From contig OX337235.1 of the NCBI GenBank assembly GCA_946965045.2, positions 620,001 to 684,000 of the forward strand: 64,000 nucleotides of DNA, in the 5' to 3' direction. Positions 29,920 to 41,475 of the stretch are shown one piece after another. The position numbers were made by a program, and so were the translations under genes. The DNA is from Epithemia pelagica (taxonomy: Eukaryota; Bacillariophyta; Bacillariophyceae; Surirellales; Surirellaceae). How positions within the stretch are numbered: the stretch's first letter is position 1; each line of letters begins with the position of its first letter. Below the pieces are notes generated by a model. That model was not told where the DNA came from. It did not search any database and was given only the letters and a program-made list of their open reading frames with translations.

Positions 29920-32525
29920 ATGAGGAAGGTTTCGGTGGGTGCAACAAGCAGCACGAGCAGGAAGCAGAGGTTGGTGTTCTTGTTCTTGTCGTGGTCCGTG
30001 TTGCCGGAAAATGTGGTAGGATCGTCTTCCTTTGTTTTGGATGGTTCCGACTATCAGGAGGACAGCATTTGCATTCCTCCTTCTTCCGCCCTTGCTCGTC
30101 CAAAAGAGGAGGAGGACGAGGAGGCACAAACAGCAATCCTGACACACCTGCTTCATCAGCAAAACAACGACACCTTGGACGAGGACTACCAGGAAAGGTC
30201 CAGCACCACAACCACAATCGATCCACTACTACCATCACGCAAGGAGGACGACTCGTGTGGCGTGTATTTTGCCACGTCGACCATTGCCGGTGGCAAGGCG
30301 GGCAATGGCATTTTTGCCGGCAAGGCCTTTGCCGAAGGCGATATGGTGACACCAGGAGATTTGGCCGTCTTGTTGACCGATTTGGAATTTCATCATCCCT
30401 GGCAGACGCGAACCAACAAGTTTTTGTGGGAAGAGTACGTATATATATATATAGAGAGAGAGGAATGAGAGATGGTGTGCTTTTGTACAAACAAACATGG
30501 GGCTCGTGTTGGCGCATGTCTCACAACAAGAGGTCTTTTTGGTTCTTGTTTCGTGTGGTTCGGTTTTGGTTGTGGGCACAGATATGTGTGGGAAAGCCAC
30601 AAGGATGAGGCCACCATGGCGGATATGGCCATTTTTGGAATTGGAGCAGCCGTCAATTGCGATCATGGTTTGGTCAATGTCGATCGATCCAGTCCGGAAA
30701 CTAGCTGGTCCGAACGCAACACGGGTGGACAGGAGCATCCGGGAGCGGGAGCTTCCACCGTCTACCACAATGTCTATGGCTTTGCCACCCAAGACATACA
30801 ACCGGGGTACGTTTCGTGTGTCGTGACGCAAAACGACAAGACTCCAAGAAACGATTTGTGTGATTTTGTGTGTGTGTGTCTCACGAGTTTGGTGGTCTGT
30901 TGCTGTTGGTATGATTGGTATGCGTTTTTGATTCTTTGTTGTTTATCTATAGCATATAACTTTTTTTGGATTATGGACAAGATTATTTTTCCTCGAGGGA
31001 TCATTACAACGTTCCCTCGGCTCCGCACTTTGAAAAGGGCACCAAGCTGCTCCATTCCTTTGCCACGCTGCGAGACTCGATAGTGGTCAGAACCAACAAC
31101 AACAACAACAACAAGACCAGCACCACCACAACCAGTACGGGTAGTACTACCGCAGAACAAACACCGGCATGGGTCCAAGACTTGTATCGTTTTGTCAAGG
31201 ACGAGGTTCCCTCCCTTTGGGAGGATGGTACTGCGACCATTGCCACCTTACCGGATAAAGTGGAACGAGTCGATGACATTTTGGAGTCCAAGGATATTGG
31301 ACGAGCTCATGTCCACAAGAGTATTCGGTCTGTGGAGTGGCTCCACCAACATGGGAGTTGTGCCGATCACTTGCAAGCGCAACCCAGCACTCTACCACAT
31401 GCAGGACGAGGGGCCTTTACCCGTCGGCCCATTGCCCAGGGAGAAACGGTTGCACCTGTTCCCCTGATTCACATTGCCCATCGATCCATTTTTGACATGT
31501 ACGAAACCTTGAACGTGACACATCATCAATATGGATATCCCATGAGCAAAAGCGACGAGAAAAAACGAAGACGAAAGCTGTTCCTAGGACAGGGCAAAGA
31601 ACCCGCCCATCAGCAATTGCTTCTCAATTACTGTTTTGGTCATGCCGAGACAGACATTCTGCTCTGCCCATACGGCATTGGTACAGCCCTCATTAACCAT
31701 TCGCCCGAACATGACAAGGCCAATGTGAAAATGGTTTGGAGTACCAAACACACGACGCATCCGGAATGGTTTGATCAACATCCCCGGAAATGGGCCAATC
31801 ATATCGGTGCCGCTTTGGCCTGGGAATTTGTGGCGACTCGCGATTTGGCGGCGGGAGAAGAAGTGTTGATTGATTATGGCCACGAATGGGACGAGGCTTG
31901 GTCGAATCATGTCGCTTCCTGGTCGTCCCAGTCGTCTTTGTCATCGTCGTGCCGCCCGTTGAGTGCGCACTATTTGAATGAAGAACGGGACCAGTGGATT
32001 CTTCCCACCTGGTCGGAAGGGTATGACTCCTTTTCCTTGCTCAATTCCAAAGAACACACACAAGACCCTGCTTTTTGCGACTCTCCACCACCACAAGCCT
32101 TTCCCAAAGTACGTTGTCATGATGTGTATTTGGATATGGCAGGCTTGTCCGAGTATTCCTTTGCCCGATGGAGAGCGACCTATCCCTGTCGACCTGTGGA
32201 TCGGTACATGGATGAGGACACGGGAACTGTCCTGTACACGGTGGAGTTGTATTCCTTGAATCAAAATTTGCTGGACAAGGAGGACGAGGACGAAGAACAA
32301 CAAGAAGAGGAAGACGATGAGGAGGACGACGACGAGGATCCACCACAATGCGAAGAATTCTTTGAAGGTGTCATGTTTAATGTACCAGGAGATGTGTTCC
32401 ACTTTGTGGATCGTCCCTATACCAGTGATGCCTCCCAACCCTGGTCCTTTCGACATGACATGAGAATTCCAGATCATCTTCTTCCTTCCGCGTGGACAAG
32501 AAGAAACGATGCGCAAACCAACTAA
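29920..32525 (+). CDS. Secreted tandem-SET domain protein, copy 1 (in-frame stop)
   Basis: Exons 29,920-30,434, 30,582-30,806 and 30,953-32,525 match the exon structure of the paralogue at 62,344 exactly in phase. The start ATG gives a basic N-terminus and hydrophobic stretch (RLVFLFLSWSVL), a likely signal peptide. A first SET-like domain spans exons 1-2 (GNGIFAGKAFAEGD; FGIGAAVNCDHG) into exon 3 (LFLDYGQDYF). A second starts at GRGAFTRRPIAQGE and has LLLNYCFGH, TALINHS and LAAGEEVLIDYGHEWDE. SET domains transfer methyl groups to lysine; the substrate here is unknown. An acidic tail follows. With the paralogue's splice phase, exon 3 begins with a completed Gly codon, ATA, then TAA (30,957-30,959), where the paralogue has GAA. 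This copy is therefore probably a recent pseudogene unless splicing differs. Confidence 0.75.
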
Positions 32526-33050
32526 AAAACGAATTATATATCCACAGTATGAATGATTATGAATCGACAATCCTTGTGATTTCGCTAGGACAATGAGGAT
32601 GACAGCTACTATACAAGCATGTGACTTCTTGGAGATGCTAGCGTCCGTTCTCCGATGCACATAGAGTTAGGAGTAGGAGTTCAAATCTAGCAGGTGCTTT
32701 GGACGTTTGTCGGACCGATCAAGAGATTGGAGTTAGCTCGTTCGTCACACTCTCTATTAGTCGAGTAAAGAGTACGATAATGGTCGAGACAACGTTCCAA
32801 GTCAATAATTCTAGAGGGGTATGTTGATCACTTTGCCATCCATGGAAACTCAACATCGCGTCAAAGATCGGGCATAGAGCTATCAAAGCTATCTGTCCTT
32901 CGAAATGGTTCGAGAAAAGCGAGTACGACGCGCAAGCACAGCGCCTGCATGCAAACATTTTGCGTGACACTTTTGAAGAACGGCGACAGGCCCTACTCGC
33001 ATTCTTTCAAAAAAACGAACGTCGCGCCACTTTTTTTCTGTGTCTCGACC
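32526..33050. other. Intergenic, no gene seen
   Basis: Spacer between the SET gene and channel 1. An in-frame ATG at 32,949 would add 34 residues to channel 1, but they have no match in the other two copies. Confidence 0.5.
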
Positions 33051-34559
33051 ATGACCGTCGAATCCGATTTACCCACCACCGTCCGCACCTCTTCCAATGC
33101 AATGGAACAATACCAGTCCGACGACGAGGAGCGCCACGAACGATTGCCGAATGGGAATGACGAGGAGTCGTTGCAAAAACCCTCGCATCTTCTCGACCGT
33201 AGTACCAACACCAAAGATATCATTGTGAATGGCCGAATCAAGGATGGTCCTTGCACCCGTCCTGTTTTTCCAGGAGAAGAAGGGTTTGACGAAAACAATG
33301 CCGCCTTGCCGGTCGTCATTAATGAATGGGCGCAGGGTACGTCCATTCATGGAGTGCCCTTGGTGACGGATGCGACCGTGTGGAAATTTTGGAAACGAGC
33401 CATCTGGATTGTCTTGGTCTTTATTTCGGCTGGATTCATGTTGTGGCAAGTGACGCAATTGATTCGACAATACCGCGATTATGAAGTCATTACCGATACC
33501 GAAACGATCAATCCAGAATCGCTCGAGTTTCCCCGCATCACAGTCTGCAATGCCAGTCCGTTTTCCCAATCACGCAAAGACCGATTCAACATTCCGTATC
33601 CCAAGAACGAGGAGGAATTTGTCCAAGTGTCAACGCCGTTGGAAGAATTCATTGGCGCTTCCTGGTTCAATGGCATTGAACTTAATGTATCCGAGGTTTG
33701 GAAACCTGTTATTTTACCCGAAGAAGTAGGTCGCTGTTGGGCCTTTGATACCAACGAGACGGTTCGTCGTCCCGGATACTATGGTGGTCTCAAAATCTGG
33801 ATTGATTTGAGACAATACGATTACGACAAATGGTCGGAATTTGCCGCCGCCTTTTTGTGGTCACAACACAAGGACATGCTGCTGGATAGTCAGTTGCCCA
33901 TTGCCACGGCCAAACCGGGACATGAAACCCTCATTTCCCTCCAAATGAGTCAATTTCAACGCGAAAAACAACTACCCTGGGCCCGGTGTGAAGGAGAAGC
34001 GCCCGAATACACACAAGGGCGTTGTCGGTCCGAATGCATTATGGAATACATTCGAGAGAAATGTCAATGTCGACGCTACGGTGATGAAACCGATAAGGAT
34101 CGTCTCGATTTTTGTCCTCCCGACGACGAGTGTTTGCAATTTGCCATTAACAGTGGAGGGATTGTATCGGAACAGCAATGCCCCAATGCCTGTGACATGC
34201 CGACATGTGCCGTCACGGAATACGAATTCACTACGGCCGAGGCCAATTTTGCCGAAACCTGGTTGGAACAATTTCCCTATGACGACTTTAACATTACCGA
34301 AGAATACCTCTTGCAAAACTTTGTATCGGTGACTGTCAATTTTCGAAGGATTCAATACAGTTTGTTGACCGAAAGCAAGGCTGTTTCGTTTGCCCAATTG
34401 CTCGGTTCGATTGGTGGTTCCATGGGCTTTTTTCTGGGAATTTCTCTCCTGAGTATTTTTGAATTGGTGGGTGATTTGGGCATGTTACGATTGCTCCCTC
34501 GATGGTTTGGCCATCGACACTTGTATGGATTGGGTGCCGTCGAACACAAGGTCGAGTGA
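33051..34559 (+). CDS. DEG/ENaC-like sodium channel, copy 1
   Basis: 502 codons from ATG 33,051, chosen because the paralogues also start MTVE. The acidic cytosolic N-terminus leads to TSIHGVPLV, carrying the His-Gly gating motif, then TM1 (residues about 116-138). After it comes FPRITVCNASPFS, the family signature following TM1. The large extracellular loop has paired Cys including YTQGRCRSECI and REKCQCRRYG. Near the C-terminus SKAVSFAQLLGSIGGSMGFF and LGISLLSIFELVG form the pre-TM2 and TM2 region with the G-x-S filter. Animal members are trimeric amiloride-sensitive Na+ channels. Ligand and ion selectivity of this algal form are unknown. The frame is intact and has no introns. Copies 2 and 3 are more like each other than like this one. 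Confidence 0.88.
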   Translation: MTVESDLPTTVRTSSNAMEQYQSDDEERHERLPNGNDEESLQKPSHLLDRSTNTKDIIVNGRIKDGPCTRPVFPGEEGFDENNAALPVVINEWAQGTSIHGVPLVTDATVWKFWKRAIWIVLVFISAGFMLWQVTQLIRQYRDYEVITDTETINPESLEFPRITVCNASPFSQSRKDRFNIPYPKNEEEFVQVSTPLEEFIGASWFNGIELNVSEVWKPVILPEEVGRCWAFDTNETVRRPGYYGGLKIWIDLRQYDYDKWSEFAAAFLWSQHKDMLLDSQLPIATAKPGHETLISLQMSQFQREKQLPWARCEGEAPEYTQGRCRSECIMEYIREKCQCRRYGDETDKDRLDFCPPDDECLQFAINSGGIVSEQQCPNACDMPTCAVTEYEFTTAEANFAETWLEQFPYDDFNITEEYLLQNFVSVTVNFRRIQYSLLTESKAVSFAQLLGSIGGSMGFFLGISLLSIFELVGDLGMLRLLPRWFGHRHLYGLGAVEHKVE

Positions 34560-35071
34560 GAAAAAGACGGGGCGACGGTATACGACGAGAGCAGCCAAAG
34601 GAGAGATAGTTCCTTGGTATGGCATATATTTGTCAAAAGACGATCCTCTGGTGCGTGTGGGCAGTGTCGCTTGGAGGACTCTGTCAGTAGGAGATGAAGC
34701 GAGTAAATGTTGCTACTACTAGTAGGAGAATAGTTGAAGATTCGTTCCAATCGATGAAAAAACTTGACCTCTACTACCTCCATGTTACACGCGGTCCGTT
34801 CACGTGTGGAGAATATACCATGTTCTCCGCTCTAGACTGAAAAGAGCCGATGGCCTCCCGTTGTGTACTCCTATGAGATAGGAGTAAGAGACTTCCCAAT
34901 AATTCCATTCCCATTGGTATTGGTGGGTTTTGCCCGATCTTGGGAAAATAATATGACATCGTAAACCATAAACCATGCTATTCCATTCGTAGTCGTGAGT
35001 GTGACGTCGGGATCGCGAGGCGCTCTTGGTCTTGGGGGCTTGGGGTGCGCGTTGAATAACCGCTGTTTTTC
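34560..35071. other. Intergenic, no gene seen
   Basis: 3' flank of channel 1 up to the left LTR of copia element 2. No coding or structured signal was recognised. Confidence 0.5.
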
Positions 35072-35238
35072 TGTCTCATTCCGGCTGATACACGAATTCT
35101 GACCCAATACGGGACACATACGTCAGAAATACAACGGTCATTACCGTTTACCGTTTTACTGGTTTCATGCGTTGAATGTAGCGTAATTCTTCATCTTAAT
35201 CTTTCTTTGGAGTGGATTCTATCAAGTAGAATAAGACA
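35072..35238 (+). repeat. 5' LTR of copia element 2
   Basis: 167 bp, identical by eye to 41,476-41,642. The primer-binding site should begin right after it, but the sequence from 35,239 could not be matched to a tRNA. Confidence 0.9.
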
Positions 35239-35282
35239 GTTTATCAGACCCACCGTCTGGTAAGGGTAAGAAAGAGAGAGAG

Positions 35283-38200
35283 ATGGTTACTTCAACGCGT
35301 TCTAACACGAAAACGGCTGCTACCGCAACTGGGACTCAGGGCGGTAGTGGAGGAAGCGGAAGTGGAAGCGGAAGCGGAAGTGGAAGCGGAAGCACAGGAG
35401 CCTCGGAAACTGGCAGGGATCGTACTTCACGCCATGGCGCGAGTACGGGAGCTGGAGCCGGCACTCATGCCGGAGGAGGGACGCCAGGAGCTACTACCAT
35501 GGGGACTGGCGCCGGGACAGCGGCCGGTGCGGCCGTGGGTGGAGGCATGGCTCCTGATGCAGGTGCAACTGGAGGTGCACCAGGAGGTGGCGCAGGAGCT
35601 GGCGCTGCGGGAATGGGAGGCGCTGGTGTTGCTGCCGGCGCAGGAGGAGGAATGGCAGGCGGAGGCGCCGCAGCAGGAGTACCTGGCGGCGCAGGAGGAG
35701 GTGCTGGAGGGCATGGAGCAGGCGGAGGCGCTGGTGGAGGCGCTGGTGGAGGCGCCGGTGGAGGCGCTGGTGGCGGTGCTGGAGGTGGCCCAGCAGGAGG
35801 CGGTGGTGGCGACGGCGGCGCTGGAGGAGGAGGAGGAGGAGGAGTACCTCCAGGCGTGCCTCCCCCACCATTGTCTGCAGTCGGGATGGCACTTACTACT
35901 TGTGGGGCCAATCCCTACGAGATCTACGCGCTTGAGCATACGGAAAGGCTTAACACAATCGAAGCCTTTGGACGAATGACCTCTGAAGACGTGACGAACC
36001 TTGTGTCACGACTCGAGAAGCGTCCGTACCCCCACAGTGTAGCCATCCCTACCAGTGTCATCAAGAACATTCAAGGTTTGTGTTTCTGGTCCGCCAGGGC
36101 GCGTCGCCAGGGGCGTCGCCTTCAATATGGCGATTTCGATCAGGACGCACTAATGGAATCCCTCGACGCTATGGAAATTCAAGCCGAGAAGACTTCTTCG
36201 CCGGATATTAAGCCCTCTGCCCTCAAGGAAGATGACTGGGAAGATTGGAGTCAGGAGTTCCCTACCTACCTGTCCCACATATTTGGCAAGCAGAAGGCCC
36301 CGTTGGACTATGTGATTCGCCCCGACTTGGATCCCGCACACGTTTTTGCAAGTACCCGTGAGCAGGAACTATACAGCTACCCCCTCGGTGGTCCGTATTT
36401 TCGTGAAGACAACAAGGAAGTGTTTAGGTTGTTGAGCGACTTGGTCAAGGACCAGCCAGCAACGTGGATCCAGCCTTTCCAAGCGTCGCAAGACGGACGT
36501 CGTGCCTGGTTGGCACTCGTGAACCATTTCGATGGCGGTGGACAAAAGGAGAAGCGGATCTCCAAGGCTGAGGCCGTCCTTGACACTCTGTACTATAATA
36601 ATGAGCGTGTTTTTAGTTTTGATGCTTATGCGTCTAAGCTATTACGTGCATTCCGGACTCTCGATAACACACCCAATCGGCGTACCCCGTCCAACCAAGT
36701 CAAGATCCTCATCGATAACATCAAGATCACGTCGGCTGAGTTCGCGGTCATTAAAGGACACGTGCGTAGCAACCATCGCACGGACCTGCATGCCGCAATC
36801 GATTATATTTCACGTGAGATTGCCGAAATCTTTCCTGATGTCTCGATTGGAAATCGCCGCGGTCAGGCGCGTCATCGATTCGTCTCGGAAACCGCCTCTC
36901 AAGCGGCGTCTCGACCACGCAACTTCGCTGGATTGTCGCATAACAACGGCATCTATACCTTTTATGGTGTAGATGTCACCGATGTGACGCGACGTTTCAC
37001 ATCGCAAGAAATGATCACTCTTGGAACGCAAGGACAGGCGTACATTCACCAAGAAAGGGCTCGGTTGCGCGGGCAAGGTGGTGGTCGTGGCGGCCGTGGT
37101 TTCGGCGGTCGGGGACGAGGAAACTATGGCGGCCGTGGTGCTGGTGGACGTGGGGTTGCCGAGATCAGCACAAGTGGCGACCAGTCTGTTATCACGGACA
37201 TCACCAACGACCAAGGGGACCGCACGACAGCGGCGGAAACGGGGACAACAAACACTGACAGGGGCAGCCACAATGGCCGAAGATTTGGAAACGGGGCATA
37301 TGAACAGGGAAATGGGAATGAAGAGGGAAGTAGTCGTACAGGGGGAATCTCCGTTGTGAATTGTGGACCGCAACGTCGCGTAGGAAAAGTTGAAAAGGGT
37401 TGGTTGTTGGAAAGTGATTCCGCCGTGGGAAGGAACGAGATGGACACGATGGCCGACACTTGTTGTGCCGGCAAGAATTGGGCACTGGTAGAAACTACTG
37501 GCATGGAATGCACAGTAAACGATTTCGCGGGGAATCAAGTGGGCAGGACGTCGGTACCTGTTGCAACATGCGCCACGGTGGTTAGAGAAAGGAAAACAGG
37601 AGTCGAAATTGTGGTGATCGGACACCAGATGTTATGGTTTGGTAATTACCTAGATAAATCTCTTCTTAACCAAAATCAGATTCGGCATGCTGGACACGAA
37701 GTGAGGGATGATCCGACAAGACAAATGAAAGAAGGATTTGGGATTTGGGTGGACGGGGTCCACATTCCGTTTGAAGTACAAGGCACGACTGTGTATTTCG
37801 AGTCACGTGCTCCTACTCAGCACGAGTTGGAGAATCTACCGTCGATAACACTCACGAGACAGGAGCTATGGGACCCACAGAATGTGGACATCACCCAACA
37901 GGATTCAAGTCCGTATCTGGAAGCATATGGTGCAAGCATGGCGGGCATTGGGGAAGTGTCTCGCGTGTTGACGCCGCAAGGACTTGCTTCCGAATTGGCT
38001 AGTATCCCGCAAGTCCGACAGGTCGAGAGCTCGCGACATTCTGCCGTGACGGCCGAATCTCTCAGTCGCAAGTGGAAGATTGGCCTTGATACCGCAAGAG
38101 CTACCCTCCGAGTCACCACCCAACAGGGGATCCGGACAGCTATATCACCTATTACACGTCGCTATCGCGTGGACAATCTAGCCTTGCATCGGAACAGGCT

Positions 38201-41200
38201 CCAGACAAGATTTTATACGGATACATTATTTTCTAAGACATTGTCTTTGTCAGGAAACAAGTGCGCACAGATCTTCACCGACGGGCAGTTCACGACTGTT
38301 TATCCGTTATCTAGCAAGAGTCAGGTCGGACAGGCCTTGTCGAGCTTCATTGATGAAGTCGGAATCCCAGATAGACTTACCGCCGATCTGGCCGGTGAAC
38401 AAGCCGGGGACTCAACCTTATTCAAGAAACTCGTTCGATTGCATCGCATTGACATGCAATGGGCGGAGCGTCACACGGGCAAACAAAATCATCGCGCCGA
38501 ACGTGAGATTGGCCTCTTAAAACAACGTTGGCACCGTCGCATGATGGAGTTGGACGTACCTCGTCGTCTATGGGATTTTGGTCTCGTCTACGAGGCCGGT
38601 GTTTTAAGTCGAGTCGCCCGGGGACCAGATATGCGCTCCGGCGTTGAACGACTCTCCGGCAACACGCCTGACATCTCGGAATGGACCGACTTCTCGTTTT
38701 ATGACGTCGTTTGGTACCACAACAATGTCAAGGCGGACGCTACCGATGATCCAGTGCAACTTGGCCGGTGGCTTGGAATAGCACACAGGATCGGGAGCGA
38801 CCTCTGCTACTGGATTCTCACCAAGAGTGGAAAAATTATCGCAAGAACCACCGTCCAACACGTCACCGAGGAGGACTTGGCGAAGCCCGAAATGGAAGAA
38901 CGTATTCGACAGTTCAAGTTGATTGTTGAGGAAAGGTTGGACGATCGGAACTTTACGGACGATAGCAAGAATGGACCCGGTTACTTGGAAGACGTAGATT
39001 TGGAGGAAGAAAAGCGGGGACGTGCCGGGGTTGTACCGTCCGATGAAGAATACGGTGGAATGATAGTTGAACAAGCTCCCGAGGCAGATGAGCACGGGGA
39101 TGGATACGACAACTATGTCGGGGCACAAGTGCAGGTCGATATCGGGGGAGAAACGATCCTGGGAACGGTAACAAAGAGACAGAAAGGGTTAGACGGCAAG
39201 CCAGTGGGAAGGGCGCATCGGAATCCGACGTTCGATACACGGACTTACGAAGTTAGTTTCCCAGGTGGATTGTTACATGAGTATACCGCCAACATAGTGG
39301 CGGAGAACCTTTACTCAAGATTGGACAACGAAGGGAAGAGGCATCTGGTGATCAAAGAGATCGTCGGACACAGGAAAGACGGGGACGCCGTCCCGCAGGA
39401 AGAAGGCTACCAATATTCATCCAATGGTAACAAACACCCGAAAAGGACAACGAAAGGGTGGGAGATAGCAGTCGAATGTCGTGACGGTACCCAGATTTGG
39501 ATACCTCTCAAGGATGCGAAGAATGGATATCCTCTGGAACTTGCCGAATATGCGATTGCGCAGGGAATCCAAGACGAACCGGCATTCAAGTGGTGGGTAC
39601 CACAGACGATCAACCACATGCGCCGCCTGGTGAAGAAAGTGAAGAAAAAGTATTGGAAGACGACACACAAGTATGGGGTGAAACTCCCGCATTCGGTCGA
39701 TGAAGCGCTGAGGATTGATGAGCAGACAGGTACTAGCCTATGGAAGAACGCCATCGACAAGGAACTCCGAGTAGTCAAAATAGCATGGGAAGCACGGGAA
39801 GACCTAGACCTAGACGAGGTGAGGGCAGGAAGGCAACTTGTGGGCTATACTGAAATAAAGTGTCATATGGTCTTTGACGTAAAAATGGACCTTACTCGGA
39901 AGGCGAGGTTGGTCGCGGGAGGACACATGACGGAAGCGCCAGCCAGTCTTACTTACTCAAGTGTCGTGAGCCGAGATTCCATTCGCATCGCTTTCTTGGT
40001 TGCTGCACTAAATGGACTGAACGTTTTAGCGTGTGATATTGGAAACGCGTACTTAAACGCGCCGTGCCGAGAGAAAATATGGTTCCATGGTGGACCCGAA
40101 GTCGGAAATGAATTTCAAGGAAAGGTATGTGTCATGGTAAGAGCTTTGTACGGGTTGAAGTCGTCAGGGGCGAGTTGGCGGGCAACATTAATGGCGACGC
40201 TGTATGACATGGGATTTTCGGACACGCAGGCCGATCCTTGTGTACTACGGCGAAAAAGGAAGAAGTCAACAGGAGAAGAGTATTATGAGCTTATGTTAGT
40301 ATATGTAGACGACATTCTACTGGTGAGCGAGGTTCCACAGGAAGTACTCGACCAAATCGACAAACACTACAAGATCAAGGCCGGTAGCACAGGGGAACCG
40401 ACTGTATACCTAGGTGCCCAAATATACAAGCACAACCTTCCGAATGGATCATGGGCCTGGGGGATGTCGAGCGAAAAATACGTCAACAACGCCATCAAGA
40501 TTGTGGAGGGACTCTTGGAAGAAGACGGGGACGGGAAGAAATTGAAATCAACCGCCAAGGTCCCAGTATCGTCGTCTTACAAACCTGAGCTAGACATGAG
40601 TCCGGAGCTCAGCCCAGCCCTTACATCACGTTATCAACAGTTGATTGGTATATTGAGGTGGGCCGTGGAGTTGGGTCGGGTGGATATATACCTGGAGGTA
40701 TCGCTCCTTTCCCAATTCTTGGCCAATCCACGGGTCGGCCACCTGGAAGTGGTGTACCACATCTTCGCATTCTTGAAGTCTCACCCGAAATTGAAGATGG
40801 TCTTCGATCCGATGGACGTGAACCTTGATGAGAGTTGTTTCCCACAAGTGCCCATCGATGAATGGAAGGAGTTCTACGGCGACGTGGCCGAGGAATTGCC
40901 TGTGAAAATGCCCAAGCCCCTGGGACGGCCAGTTACCATCACTTGTTTCGTAGACGCAGACCACGCGGGGAATGTGGTCACTCGACGTTCTCACACCGGG
41001 ATTGTTATCTTCATACAGAATGCCCCGATCTTGTGGTATTCCAAGAGGCAGAATACAGTGGAGTCGTCAAGCTTCGGAAGCGAGTTCGTGGCACTCAGGA
41101 TCGCTAAAGAGATGATTGTTGCCTTAAGGTACAAGCTCCGAATGTTTGGTGTGCCTGTTCCTTCACCGGCGAACATACTCTGTGACAATCGTGGTGTCGT

Positions 41201-41462
41201 GAAGAACACCAGCATACCTGCTTCCGTGTTGAATAAGAAGCACAATGCCATCAACTACCACTCAGTCAGGGAAGCCGCGGCTGCATCAATCCTACGGGTT
41301 GGGAAGGAAGATACCGAAACCAACATTGCAGATTTGTTCACAAAGATTCTGCCACGAGAACGGAGAAACGTGCTTATTTCGCAATTTACTTATTCTTCGG
41401 CGTTTGGTCCAGGGGGGCCCCCATCCATTGCGAACAAGCGCGTATTCCCCGCTCACTTCTAA
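35283..41462 (+). CDS. Copia element 2 Gag-Pol polyprotein
   Basis: 2,059 codons from ATG 35,283 to TAA 41,460-41,462. The N-terminus (to about residue 200) is extreme Gly/Ala/Ser-rich sequence. A helical Gag core follows, then an Arg-Gly-rich stretch (about residue 600) that may bind RNA in place of a CCHC knuckle. The protease position reads MADTCCAGK (about residue 723), a departure from the usual DTGA/DSGA. Integrase has FTDGQFTT (about 998), TADLAGEQ (about 1,034) and HRAEREIG (about 1,072). Reverse transcriptase has ALYGLKSSGASW and YVDD at 40,302-40,313 (residue 1,674). RNase H has CFVDADHAG, SSSFGSEFVALR, LCDNRGVVK and NIADLFTK. The frame is complete. Confidence 0.9.
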   Translation: MVTSTRSNTKTAATATGTQGGSGGSGSGSGSGSGSGSTGASETGRDRTSRHGASTGAGAGTHAGGGTPGATTMGTGAGTAAGAAVGGGMAPDAGATGGAPGGGAGAGAAGMGGAGVAAGAGGGMAGGGAAAGVPGGAGGGAGGHGAGGGAGGGAGGGAGGGAGGGAGGGPAGGGGGDGGAGGGGGGGVPPGVPPPPLSAVGMALTTCGANPYEIYALEHTERLNTIEAFGRMTSEDVTNLVSRLEKRPYPHSVAIPTSVIKNIQGLCFWSARARRQGRRLQYGDFDQDALMESLDAMEIQAEKTSSPDIKPSALKEDDWEDWSQEFPTYLSHIFGKQKAPLDYVIRPDLDPAHVFASTREQELYSYPLGGPYFREDNKEVFRLLSDLVKDQPATWIQPFQASQDGRRAWLALVNHFDGGGQKEKRISKAEAVLDTLYYNNERVFSFDAYASKLLRAFRTLDNTPNRRTPSNQVKILIDNIKITSAEFAVIKGHVRSNHRTDLHAAIDYISREIAEIFPDVSIGNRRGQARHRFVSETASQAASRPRNFAGLSHNNGIYTFYGVDVTDVTRRFTSQEMITLGTQGQAYIHQERARLRGQGGGRGGRGFGGRGRGNYGGRGAGGRGVAEISTSGDQSVITDITNDQGDRTTAAETGTTNTDRGSHNGRRFGNGAYEQGNGNEEGSSRTGGISVVNCGPQRRVGKVEKGWLLESDSAVGRNEMDTMADTCCAGKNWALVETTGMECTVNDFAGNQVGRTSVPVATCATVVRERKTGVEIVVIGHQMLWFGNYLDKSLLNQNQIRHAGHEVRDDPTRQMKEGFGIWVDGVHIPFEVQGTTVYFESRAPTQHELENLPSITLTRQELWDPQNVDITQQDSSPYLEAYGASMAGIGEVSRVLTPQGLASELASIPQVRQVESSRHSAVTAESLSRKWKIGLDTARATLRVTTQQGIRTAISPITRRYRVDNLALHRNRLQTRFYTDTLFSKTLSLSGNKCAQIFTDGQFTTVYPLSSKSQVGQALSSFIDEVGIPDRLTADLAGEQAGDSTLFKKLVRLHRIDMQWAERHTGKQNHRAEREIGLLKQRWHRRMMELDVPRRLWDFGLVYEAGVLSRVARGPDMRSGVERLSGNTPDISEWTDFSFYDVVWYHNNVKADATDDPVQLGRWLGIAHRIGSDLCYWILTKSGKIIARTTVQHVTEEDLAKPEMEERIRQFKLIVEERLDDRNFTDDSKNGPGYLEDVDLEEEKRGRAGVVPSDEEYGGMIVEQAPEADEHGDGYDNYVGAQVQVDIGGETILGTVTKRQKGLDGKPVGRAHRNPTFDTRTYEVSFPGGLLHEYTANIVAENLYSRLDNEGKRHLVIKEIVGHRKDGDAVPQEEGYQYSSNGNKHPKRTTKGWEIAVECRDGTQIWIPLKDAKNGYPLELAEYAIAQGIQDEPAFKWWVPQTINHMRRLVKKVKKKYWKTTHKYGVKLPHSVDEALRIDEQTGTSLWKNAIDKELRVVKIAWEAREDLDLDEVRAGRQLVGYTEIKCHMVFDVKMDLTRKARLVAGGHMTEAPASLTYSSVVSRDSIRIAFLVAALNGLNVLACDIGNAYLNAPCREKIWFHGGPEVGNEFQGKVCVMVRALYGLKSSGASWRATLMATLYDMGFSDTQADPCVLRRKRKKSTGEEYYELMLVYVDDILLVSEVPQEVLDQIDKHYKIKAGSTGEPTVYLGAQIYKHNLPNGSWAWGMSSEKYVNNAIKIVEGLLEEDGDGKKLKSTAKVPVSSSYKPELDMSPELSPALTSRYQQLIGILRWAVELGRVDIYLEVSLLSQFLANPRVGHLEVVYHIFAFLKSHPKLKMVFDPMDVNLDESCFPQVPIDEWKEFYGDVAEELPVKMPKPLGRPVTITCFVDADHAGNVVTRRSHTGIVIFIQNAPILWYSKRQNTVESSSFGSEFVALRIAKEMIVALRYKLRMFGVPVPSPANILCDNRGVVKNTSIPASVLNKKHNAINYHSVREAAAASILRVGKEDTETNIADLFTKILPRERRNVLISQFTYSSAFGPGGPPSIANKRVFPAHF

Positions 41463-41475
41463 AGCTTGCGGGGAC

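Noticed and set aside
32949-33050. Upstream ATG giving channel 1 a 34-residue longer N-terminus
   Set aside because: The other two copies start at MTVE, corresponding to 33,051.
35427-35939. Long Ser/Ala/Cys-rich and Pro-rich minus-strand frames
   Set aside because: Shadows of the Gly/Ala-rich start of Gag in copia element 2.
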